From: Sphingobacterium thalpophilum
GTDB lineage: Bacteria > Bacteroidota > Bacteroidia > Sphingobacteriales > Sphingobacteriaceae
Length of the DNA stretch: 64,000 nt
Reading direction: 5' to 3'
Assembly (NCBI RefSeq): GCF_901482695.1
Contig: NZ_LR590484.1
Span: forward strand, 5,828,001-5,892,000
Program-made: the position numbers and the translations under genes
Notes under the pieces: model-generated
Told to the model about the DNA's origin: nothing
What the model saw: only the letters and a program-made list of their open reading frames with translations
Database searches by the model: none
In this document: positions 17,684-24,429 of the stretch, in pieces
Numbering within the stretch: the first letter of the stretch is position 1
Layout of the letters: every line of letters starts with the position of its first letter

Positions 17684-18520
17684 ATGTTTGAAACCGGCAC
17701 TAAAAGAAGAAGTGACAAGCTATCAGAAGAAATTAATGTACATTACATCGAATGGTGCGGGCGGCGCCATAGAACAAAAACCACACGGAGAGACGAATTC
17801 ACGATTACCCTGTCACATTCAAAAAGAGGCGCTCACCATATAGACCATCATCGATATCCCATGCGCGGCTATCAGATCCACGTTGTTTTCCCTGGTCAGT
17901 TGAGTCATTTCAGCATTTTGGATCATACGATTGTATGTCAACTTGTAATTGCTAAGAGAAGCTTTGATATGCTTCGTTTTGCATTGCGGTTTAATATGCA
18001 AGTGTACCGGACCTTTCCTGTACAGGAACTTACAAAACCCAAATTTGATATTCTTCATCATGAATTAAAACATATAGGAAATGAACTGTATCAAGACCGT
18101 CCGATGTTCGACGTCATCAGCTCCCGCGCACGGCTCACACTGCAGGAAATTAGTCGTGTTCTGGAAAAAAAAGTGAGTGACAGGAAACTGCTGGCTTATC
18201 CCGATAAGCTGGCCGAATTCATTGATCTTGTGGAGCTCCATTACAAAACCGAGCACAGTATCGCATTCTATATAAACAAACTAAACATTACCCAAAGCCA
18301 TCTTGCCTCGCTTACACGGAAACATAAGCATATAACACCAACCAATATTATAAAAAGCAGAATACTGGAGGAAGCGATCAGGCTGCTAAGCCAACCCTCC
18401 GTAACGGTCAAAGATGTTATGCTTGAGTTAGGTTTTACGGACCAAACAGTTTTTAATCATTTTATCAAGAGAATGGCTGGAATCTCGCCGGGTACAATAA
18501 AAAAGAATCAAAATATTTAA
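17684..18520 (+). CDS. AraC-family transcriptional regulator
   Basis: A 278-residue DNA-binding protein. The N-terminal part is a cupin-like arm (QIHVVFPGQLSHFSILD). The C-terminal 100 residues are an AraC/XylS double helix-turn-helix, with INKLNITQSHLASLTRKH as the first and VKDVMLELGFTDQTVFNHFIKRMAGISP as the second. It stands alone, 121 bases after the DoxX-like gene on the same strand, and converges on the GH16 gene. The ATG at 17684 gives a length in line with the family. Its targets cannot be read from sequence. Confidence 0.9.
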   Translation: MFETGTKRRSDKLSEEINVHYIEWCGRRHRTKTTRRDEFTITLSHSKRGAHHIDHHRYPMRGYQIHVVFPGQLSHFSILDHTIVCQLVIAKRSFDMLRFALRFNMQVYRTFPVQELTKPKFDILHHELKHIGNELYQDRPMFDVISSRARLTLQEISRVLEKKVSDRKLLAYPDKLAEFIDLVELHYKTEHSIAFYINKLNITQSHLASLTRKHKHITPTNIIKSRILEEAIRLLSQPSVTVKDVMLELGFTDQTVFNHFIKRMAGISPGTIKKNQNI

Positions 18521-18579
18521 ATACAATTTTCCTGCAATCAAATTCACTTCGGCTAGCAATATGGCGAAATCATATCGCT

Positions 18580-19767
18580 CTACTTCTTCTCTATAGTAAT
18601 ATTGTCTAAGTATGCCGTTTCTTGCCCCACATTTTTAAACAAAATCCGCACGATTTTCTTATTAGCTGCGACTTCTGTCCCCGTATTAAAAGCTATACGA
18701 TGTTGGCTGCCATTCCCACTTAAAAGTTGTGGCTGACGCCGGATAGTAGTAAGTGCTCCGCTCACTGGTGTTACATCGTCGATTTCTAACTCAATAGAAG
18801 AGCTCTTACCCCAATATTCCAGAAGATAAGCTTGCTGAGGATCCAAATAAACATACTGCTCTATTTGTTTACCTACAGGAAGAGCCGCAGCATGGCTGCC
18901 TCCTTCTCCACTACCAACTTCTAACCGCGCCTCCCCTTCCCAAGGTGGCAGTCCGCCCTTCGCCTCGAAGTCTGGGTTAGGAAGTTCATTTTCATTTTTT
19001 AGGGGCCAGCTGTAAGCCCGGATATAATCGACCTCCATATTCACGCCCCCTTCCGAACCATAAGCGCCTAAAAATACATTCATAAAATGATTGGGCGAAT
19101 AGATGTTGTTTTTATTGGCATATTCCTTAATCAGATCGCCATTGATGTAGTGTTTTATGCTTGTGGGGGTCCAAAGTACTCCGTGCGTTACCCATTTTCC
19201 AACATGTTCGTATCCCTCGGCTATATGCGTTGCCAGATTATGTTGAAATACACCTTTCTCATCTACATCACCATGTATAACAAATTGTGCGGTGATATAT
19301 TCAAAAACGTCAATTTCGAAAAGCTGTCCTTTTGGTCTTATCCCTTTAATACCGTCTACTTCAGATCCCTTTTGAAGATAATAGCGGATATCAGGTCCGG
19401 GAGAATCAAACCAAAAAGCCGTGTTGGTACCTTTTGGGTTACCGCTACGATTGCGCCTGACCTTCACTTCGAAGTAACCACCCCTACTATTATCTAACAG
19501 GTTTTCATTGGTTCTCCAATCATAAGTTTGAATAGAGGATATCTTTTGATTTCCTCCTTCGGCGAAAATCCGCTTGGGCAGTGTATCATTAATGTAGAGG
19601 TTAATAGCGCTGCCATCCATCGTGTACGCAGGCTGCGGCAATTGACCGTCCAACATTTCCTGTTTTGATGCTTTATTTAGGTAATTGAGGGATGAAAAAT
19701 AATTGGTTGTCCACTTATTGCGATTTAATAGCTGATCATTAAATTCATCCTGCCAAAAAATCTCCAT
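18580..19767 (-). CDS. GH16 catalytic domain with C-terminal beta-sandwich (no signal peptide)
   Basis: A 395-residue family 16 glycoside hydrolase (endo-beta-1,3- or mixed-linkage glucanase/agarase-like clan). The catalytic motif EIDVFE gives nucleophile Glu151, assisting Asp153 and acid/base Glu156. It is preceded by GGYFEVKVRR and NTAFWFDSPGPD and followed by THGVLWTPTSIKHYING and MEVDYIRAYSWP. Residues beyond about 255 form a carbohydrate-binding-like beta domain. This segment alone has no export signal; its ATG immediately follows the TGA of the upstream segment, so expression would need restart or readthrough, and a restarted product would stay in the cytoplasm. Confidence 0.75.
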   Translation of the reverse strand: MEIFWQDEFNDQLLNRNKWTTNYFSSLNYLNKASKQEMLDGQLPQPAYTMDGSAINLYINDTLPKRIFAEGGNQKISSIQTYDWRTNENLLDNSRGGYFEVKVRRNRSGNPKGTNTAFWFDSPGPDIRYYLQKGSEVDGIKGIRPKGQLFEIDVFEYITAQFVIHGDVDEKGVFQHNLATHIAEGYEHVGKWVTHGVLWTPTSIKHYINGDLIKEYANKNNIYSPNHFMNVFLGAYGSEGGVNMEVDYIRAYSWPLKNENELPNPDFEAKGGLPPWEGEARLEVGSGEGGSHAAALPVGKQIEQYVYLDPQQAYLLEYWGKSSSIELEIDDVTPVSGALTTIRRQPQLLSGNGSQHRIAFNTGTEVAANKKIVRILFKNVGQETAYLDNITIEKK

Positions 19768-20190
19768 TCAGGGTGGCACCGCTCCCGAACTTGGATTTCG
19801 TTGCAACTCGGCGAGTTCAGCATCGTCTAATACCCAATTTTTTGTGGTATAAGTCTTCGCGCTAGCCAATGTTTCACCAGAAGCAGACTCAAGCCATATA
19901 TAATAGGTGGTCTCTGGTAAGACCTGCTCGATATAGTATCGTCTGCTCCCCTGTTCTATCAGGCTGCTGGGCACCGTCGGCCTTTTATTGGTGGCGGAGC
20001 AATAAATCTTGCTTCCCAAAAGCCCGCGCATATCCGCATCAATATCAACCCGTATCCAGCTTCTGGTGCCTAACAAACTTAGCTGTACTTTAGACGTTGT
20101 GGTTTGTGCTGACAGAAATGATGTCGTAAAGAGGCACGTTACAAATAGTATTATATATTTTTTCACAATAATGCGATTAATCGGCTCCAA
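19768..20190 (-). CDS. signal peptide plus Fn3-like N-terminal fragment of the GH16 protein
   Basis: A 140-residue fragment. The signal peptide region KKYIILFVTCLFTTSFLSAQ is followed by a fibronectin-III-like beta domain (about residues 35-118) and a short linker ending SSGAVPP at the TGA. Alone it would be a secreted non-catalytic domain. It shares frame and strand with the GH16 catalytic segment directly downstream and is best read as its amino-terminal half. Confidence 0.7.
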   Translation of the reverse strand: MEPINRIIVKKYIILFVTCLFTTSFLSAQTTTSKVQLSLLGTRSWIRVDIDADMRGLLGSKIYCSATNKRPTVPSSLIEQGSRRYYIEQVLPETTYYIWLESASGETLASAKTYTTKNWVLDDAELAELQRNPSSGAVPP

Positions 20191-20361
20191 AATTTATCAG
20201 CCGTTAAACGATAATAATCAGAATAATTGGGACTACCAAATTCCGCCGAAACGCAACCGATTGTTTAATTTAATGCCAAAAATTAATTCTCTTCAATTTG
20301 TCTCCGCTGTACGCAGGATCCTTCAAATCGGCAGTCGTATACTACATCCTAAGGGAGACCA

Positions 20362-21366
20362 TCATTCCTTTTCTACACGTTCAAGAAAATCGTAGGAATA
20401 CCAAAACTTCAGAAGGGAAAAATCCGCTAAGCTCCTGAGCGAATAGCTTATTGGAAAGTCAAATTTATTTTGTTGAACTTTACGTTCTTTGTGAAATTCA
20501 GTTATAAGTGTTTTTATACCCAACAGACCACTTGCTTGCTTAATATAGCTATCCTTTGCACCGCCCCGCAAATAAATCAACAAGTCCGACTCTTCTAATA
20601 TAGCGACATCTATTGGTGTTAATGGCTGACCGGTCTGCAGCTTATCCAAGGCCCCTTCAAAATCGGCACGGGGATAGTCGCTTTCAGCCATCAGGATGGT
20701 ATGGGTACCATAATTAACACAGTTGACATAATACGGTTTTAAATCCGAACTTTCACGCTGGCCGACATCTTTTCTACTAAAAGCAGCAGAAAACTCATTA
20801 AACTGAGTCATTAATGTAAAAGCAATGCTTTCATTATGCATTAAATAACCATACTTCCTTCTAATCGTGGTTGAGTCATTATGCTTAACAAGTCTTAAAA
20901 CCGTATTTACATCAGCGCTATTGTTTAGATAATAACGAATGGCCCTATAATCAAAAAAATCTGCGACAGAATAACCTGTTGATGAAGTTACCGAAACCCC
21001 ATCTCTATCCTGATTTTTACGTGCATAATCGCGCATCCTCGTGAAGCTAGGAACAAATTTACCGGCCTTATGAACAGAATTGGATGATTTAACAGCTATT
21101 TTGAAAGCCTTACGATATTTTTCTGGAGAGATCAAGGACAAGTTAGGTAGCGTATCTTTTAATCCCCATACGGATCCTAAATAGAAATCCTCGCCCATAG
21201 TACTATCCACATACATCTGACTGACTGAAAAGCCTACCGATCGGCCAATAAAATGATACTTTGCAGCTGTTGTACTGCTCTCAATTTCCAATTTGGAGTC
21301 AGCTTCTTCCTTGTCGCAACTAGACAAAAAGCATAAACCGAGCAACAGCACAACGATATATTTCAT
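20362..21366 (-). CDS. putative MACPF-domain lipoprotein
   Basis: A 334-residue lipoprotein: signal LLLGLCFLSSC with lipidated Cys17. The segment around residue 219 reads VNCVNYGTHTI, resembling the Y-G-T-H core of the membrane-attack-complex/perforin signature. The preceding 170 residues have the charged-then-hydrophobic pattern expected before it. The Gly-Gly that often follows the signature is not obvious. MACPF lipoproteins of Bacteroidales (BSAP type) kill related bacteria by pore formation, so an interbacterial toxin is possible, but this is inference. It sits 171 bases upstream of the GH16 gene on the same strand, with a TATATTTG promoter box at 21444-21451. Confidence 0.55.
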   Translation of the reverse strand: MKYIVVLLLGLCFLSSCDKEEADSKLEIESSTTAAKYHFIGRSVGFSVSQMYVDSTMGEDFYLGSVWGLKDTLPNLSLISPEKYRKAFKIAVKSSNSVHKAGKFVPSFTRMRDYARKNQDRDGVSVTSSTGYSVADFFDYRAIRYYLNNSADVNTVLRLVKHNDSTTIRRKYGYLMHNESIAFTLMTQFNEFSAAFSRKDVGQRESSDLKPYYVNCVNYGTHTILMAESDYPRADFEGALDKLQTGQPLTPIDVAILEESDLLIYLRGGAKDSYIKQASGLLGIKTLITEFHKERKVQQNKFDFPISYSLRSLADFSLLKFWYSYDFLERVEKE

Positions 21367-21443
21367 AATTTAACAATATGCATCATTTCGAACGTTTATT
21401 AAATGATCTCATTGACTTATGGACAAATGGTATCAGTTTCAAT

Positions 21444-21451
21444 CAAATATA
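21444..21451 (-). promoter_or_regulatory. -7 box for the MACPF-like lipoprotein
   Basis: The minus strand reads TATATTTG, a perfect TAnnTTTG match, about 78 bases before the start codon. Confidence 0.45.
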
Positions 21452-21550
21452 TATATAAAATTTCAAAAGGACCTCACAAAAATCAGAATAACAATAAAAT
21501 ACATGGCCAATAACCTAACAGGCCTAACCTAATACAGGTGTACTATGTTC

Positions 21551-21778
21551 TCATTCCTGACTAGCATTCCTCAGTCTAACAAGGGCAAATAACACGGTAA
21601 AAGATAATGCGGTCAATCCCGAAATCGCCATATTTAATCTAGTGATTAGCACATGATCGGACATGGAATACTTAATACCATAATAAGTGATCGTATAAGC
21701 AAGTAAATAGATAACTAATGTTTTAATAATCTGCATAAATTCAAAGAATGAGTACCTAGCGGTAATAAAACCTATCAA
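21551..21778 (-). CDS. small hypothetical membrane protein, 75 aa
   Basis: A 75-residue frame with two hydrophobic helices: about residues 14-34 (FMQIIKTLVIYLLAYTITYYG) and 46-67 (NMAISGLTALSFTVLFALVRL), ending in a short polar tail RNASQE. No family is recognised. It lies upstream of the MACPF-like gene on the same strand with a 184-base gap. A terminator-like hairpin reading the same way sits about 115 bases upstream of its start. Composition favours a real membrane protein, but it is short. Confidence 0.45.
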   Translation of the reverse strand: MIGFITARYSFFEFMQIIKTLVIYLLAYTITYYGIKYSMSDHVLITRLNMAISGLTALSFTVLFALVRLRNASQE

Positions 21779-21892
21779 AGGTATGAAGCTATTTTATAAA
21801 GTTCGTTATCCTGTTACAAAGCGTTTTATGCGATTTACAATCCGCAGGTATGTTGCCATCTTTTTTAATATCGATATCGAAGCAGGCATAAA

Positions 21893-21928
21893 AAAACACC
21901 CGAAAGCATGGGGTACTCCGGGTGTTTT
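21893..21928 (-). terminator. intrinsic terminator on the minus strand, upstream of a gene
   Basis: Arms 21893-21902 and 21919-21928 form a GC-rich 10-bp stem (AAAACACCCG / CGGGTGTTTT). On the minus strand it is followed by a run of seven T. It is oriented to stop leftward transcription, yet lies upstream of the leftward gene at 21778 and next to the divergent Crp/Fnr gene. It may end a small RNA or act as a leader attenuator. Confidence 0.6.
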
Positions 21929-22096
21929 AGCCATATTATTAACCTATTTTATGAAAAGTGCCCTAGAATGGGCAACACTAAATTAGAAAAAAGATTTGTC
22001 TAAACAAAATAAAAATGATTTTTTTTATCGCTAAATCGGTTCATCTAGTTTTCCCTCCTACATTATGTATGATAGCTTGACATGAAAAATAATCGC

Positions 22097-22104
22097 TATT
22101 TTTG
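22097..22104 (+). promoter_or_regulatory. -7 promoter box for the Crp/Fnr regulator
   Basis: TATTTTTG, a perfect TAnnTTTG match, with a TTG 17 bases upstream (22077-22079). Transcription should start about 20-25 bases before the ATG at 22134. Confidence 0.5.
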
Positions 22105-22133
22105 ACTTAATCAGATAATGAAAGGGTATATAT

Positions 22134-22709
22134 ATGACGTCTAAAGAAATCCTACGACAACATGTCAGCAAAACCGTTGAACTGAGCGACGAACAATATG
22201 ATTATTTCTTTTCGTTATTTAAACCTGTTTCTTTTAAAAGAAAACAACTGATTATCAGTCCCGGTGATGTTGTGGAAAACGAGTATTTTGTATTGAACGG
22301 CTGTCTTAAAACCTTTATAGTCAATAACGAACTTAAAATGCACATCTTACAATTTGCGACTTCAACTTGGTGGGCTTCCGATTACAATGCGCTTCACAAC
22401 GGTACAGCGGCCACCTTATCACTGGACTGCGTCAGTGACTCCGATACATTGTGTCTCTTGGGCGAAGACAGAGAAAGAGCCTGCAAAGAAATCCACGAAA
22501 TAGAAAGCTTTTTTAGATGGCGTTCCAACAAAGGTTATATCGGTCTTCAAAAAAGAATTTTATCCCTACTAAATAATGACGCACGTAGTCGTTATGAGGA
22601 ACTCATGAATCAATACCCCTTACTTTACAATCTTGTTCCGAAGCATTTAATCGCAGCCTATTTGGGTGTCTCCAGAGAAACCCTGAGCCGCCTTCACAAC
22701 ATTAAATGA
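22134..22709 (+). CDS. Crp/Fnr-family transcriptional regulator
   Basis: A 191-residue regulator. The N-terminal cyclic-nucleotide-binding-like beta-roll (FKPVSFKRKQLIISPGDVVENEYFVLNGCLKTFI) is followed by a dimerisation helix and a C-terminal helix-turn-helix (VPKHLIAAYLGVSRETLSRLHN). The recognition helix VSRETLSRL is of the CRP/FNR type. No FNR-type iron-sulfur cysteine cluster is visible at the N terminus. Two CRP-type palindromes lie directly after its stop codon and before the DJ-1/PfpI gene, which is the most obvious target. Confidence 0.92.
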   Translation: MTSKEILRQHVSKTVELSDEQYDYFFSLFKPVSFKRKQLIISPGDVVENEYFVLNGCLKTFIVNNELKMHILQFATSTWWASDYNALHNGTAATLSLDCVSDSDTLCLLGEDRERACKEIHEIESFFRWRSNKGYIGLQKRILSLLNNDARSRYEELMNQYPLLYNLVPKHLIAAYLGVSRETLSRLHNIK

Positions 22710-22725
22710 TGTGATCTACATCACA
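22710..22725. promoter_or_regulatory. CRP/FNR-type palindromic operator 1
   Basis: TGTGATCTACATCACA fits TGTGA-N6-TCACA exactly. It begins one base after the stop codon of the Crp/Fnr gene and is centred 37 bp from the second site. Confidence 0.65.
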
Positions 22726-22746
22726 AAAATAAGCCCGTCATTAAAT

Positions 22747-22762
22747 TGTGATGTATATCACA
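22747..22762. promoter_or_regulatory. CRP/FNR-type palindromic operator 2
   Basis: TGTGATGTATATCACA fits TGTGA-N6-TCACA exactly. Its centre is about 42 bases before the start predicted from a TACTTTG -7-like box at 22786-22792, the position used by class II CRP-type activators. Confidence 0.68.
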
Positions 22763-22823
22763 CAAAGGTCTTCGGTATTATGCCCTACTTTGTATCGTCA
22801 TTTTGAACATATAATATTTAAAG

Positions 22824-23522
22824 ATGGGAAAAAAACAAAATTTAAAAGTACTGATTGTACTGACCTCGCATGACCAACTGGGAGATACTGGGGCTAAGAC
22901 AGGCTTCTGGATAGAGGAATTCGCCGCCCCATATTATGTTATGGCAGAGGCCGGAGTCGATTTGACGCTCGCCTCTCCGAAAGGAGGAAAACCTCCAGTC
23001 GACCCAAAAAGTGCGTTACCTGAATTTCAGACCGAAGCCACCAAGCGGTTCGATGAAGACAAAGAGCTTCAATTCAAATTGGAGCACACCCTTGTTCTAA
23101 ATCAGATTAAGGAAGATGAATATGACGCTATTTTCTATCCCGGTGGCCACGGTCCCCTATGGGATCTGGCAAACGACAGCGATTCTATTGCACTTATTGA
23201 GGCATTTTGGCGGCATGGCAAGCCGGTAGCAGCAGTATGTCACGCACCGGGAATATTTCGATTTGTTAAAGATGCACATGGTGTTCCTCTTGTAAAAGAT
23301 AAAAATGTGACCGGATTTTCGAATACCGAAGAAGAAGCTGTACAACTGACCCAGGTCGTTCCTTTTCTAGTCGAAGATGAGTTGAAAAAACTCGGTGGCC
23401 GATATAGCAAGGGTGCAGACTGGAGTAACCATGTGGTCATAGACGGGAGCCTGATTACAGGGCAGAACCCACAATCCTCAGAAGATACTGCACGTGAGCT
23501 TCTGTCATTATTAATGAAGTAA
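22824..23522 (+). CDS. DJ-1/PfpI-family (class I glutamine amidotransferase-like) protein
   Basis: A 232-residue protein of the DJ-1/ThiJ/PfpI superfamily, related to Hsp31/glyoxalase III-like members. The catalytic nucleophile is Cys in the elbow AAVCHAPG, with DAIFYPGGHGPLWDL upstream forming the oxyanion region and an early Glu (WIEEFAAPYYVM) in the usual active-site position. Likely roles are detoxification of methylglyoxal or protein-repair chaperoning, inferred from the family. It lies 114 bases after the Crp/Fnr gene, behind two CRP-type operators, and ends in a hairpin terminator. Confidence 0.92.
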   Translation: MGKKQNLKVLIVLTSHDQLGDTGAKTGFWIEEFAAPYYVMAEAGVDLTLASPKGGKPPVDPKSALPEFQTEATKRFDEDKELQFKLEHTLVLNQIKEDEYDAIFYPGGHGPLWDLANDSDSIALIEAFWRHGKPVAAVCHAPGIFRFVKDAHGVPLVKDKNVTGFSNTEEEAVQLTQVVPFLVEDELKKLGGRYSKGADWSNHVVIDGSLITGQNPQSSEDTARELLSLLMK

Positions 23523-23528
23523 TTTGGG

Positions 23529-23582
23529 TAAACAGCGTTAAAAGACATTTGTAATGTCATATCCCGATTTTAACGCTGTTTA
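23529..23582. terminator. bidirectional hairpin terminator with nested stem
   Basis: Perfect 15-bp arms 23529-23543 and 23568-23582 (AAACAGCGTTAAAA-type) enclose a second small stem GACAT/ATGTC at 23544-23558. It lies between the converging DJ-1 and OBAP genes. Confidence 0.75.
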
Positions 23583-23604
23583 TTTACTTCATGCGTGCAC
23601 ATTT

Positions 23605-24387
23605 TTATCGAATATTGTGCTGCTGCTTGTGCGATGCACTATCTGGACGATCGGTTAGCACAAACTGTCTAATATCACCTTTTTCCCAGGCATTTGCAGA
23701 AGGGTCTATTACTGGCATAGGAATATCCGACCTATGCTGCTTTTTTTTGATCGTCGATATTTGAAAGCGCCTGTCCCTTTCAGCAATCAGCTGTTGATGA
23801 ATTTGCCCATCTTTTGTAAAGCCCATCATGATCATTGGAACTCCTACAGGCAAACTATTCTCCTGGTCTGTATGCCAGGTATGAATCGTCTTACCATAAG
23901 TATGAATAAGCTTTTCCATTAACTCGTGCTCGACGTCATCCGGTATGCCCGGGGCAACAAGACTACCCGAACTCACCTCATAATGATGCGAATGCCAAAG
24001 TTTCTTTTCCTCTTCGGGCAATGTTCTAAAAATTTTGTCGGTGATTATATATTCTACCCCCATCAGCTTGGCATCTTCGCCGTTGCCGTCAAAAATGATG
24101 GCCTGATAAATATCATTATTCAATTGCTGCACGTAATGATGCGCTTCCATTTGCGCGTTCATATTACCATTGTAAAAATGAAATCCGTCAAGATATACAT
24201 TAAATGACTTTAAAGGGCTCTTATCCTGTAGAAGATTTGCTCCCGCCTCCAGCGCTTTGTCCTTCGCTCCCTTTTCATTGCCAGGCACCTTCACATTGGA
24301 TGTTGTATTTTTGCCGCCACAAGATATCCAGAGATGCATCACGATCAAGCCCATGCTCACATAAATAATTCGATTTTTCATCCGCAT
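23605..24387 (-). CDS. OBAP-family (DUF1264) lipoprotein
   Basis: A 260-residue lipoprotein: the signal reads IVMHLWISCGG, with the lipobox Cys at about residue 23. The body matches the oil-body-associated protein / DUF1264 family (AHHYVQQLNNDIYQAIIFDG, then LMGVEYIITDKIFRTLPEEE, then LWHSHHYEVSSG). Bacterial members have no established function. The conserved His-rich motifs (HHY, WHSHHYEV) could bind metal, but this is speculative. It lies downstream of ligD on the same strand with a 42-base gap, so they may share a transcript. Confidence 0.88.
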   Translation of the reverse strand: MRMKNRIIYVSMGLIVMHLWISCGGKNTTSNVKVPGNEKGAKDKALEAGANLLQDKSPLKSFNVYLDGFHFYNGNMNAQMEAHHYVQQLNNDIYQAIIFDGNGEDAKLMGVEYIITDKIFRTLPEEEKKLWHSHHYEVSSGSLVAPGIPDDVEHELMEKLIHTYGKTIHTWHTDQENSLPVGVPMIMMGFTKDGQIHQQLIAERDRRFQISTIKKKQHRSDIPMPVIDPSANAWEKGDIRQFVLTDRPDSASHKQQHNIR

Positions 24388-24429
24388 CTAATTTTGTTAT
24401 AAGAATGTATACATTAGTATCCTGTTTTG

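Larger units (their letters stand above)
18580..20190 (-). pseudogene. GH16 secreted glucanase gene split by an in-frame TGA
   Basis: Two open segments in the same frame are separated only by TGA at 19768-19770. The upstream part supplies the signal peptide and an Fn3-like domain, the downstream part the GH16 catalytic domain. The junction reads SSGAVPP-stop-MEIFWQDEFN; in intact relatives this linker runs straight into the catalytic domain. A single base change (for example GGA to TGA) would explain it. It is either an inactivated gene, a readthrough case or a sequencing error. Confidence 0.7.

Noticed and set aside
21783..21986. 67-codon plus-strand frame near the Crp/Fnr gene
   Set aside because: Its middle (KKHPKAWGTPGV) is just the translation of the terminator hairpin at 21893-21928; the remainder has no protein character.
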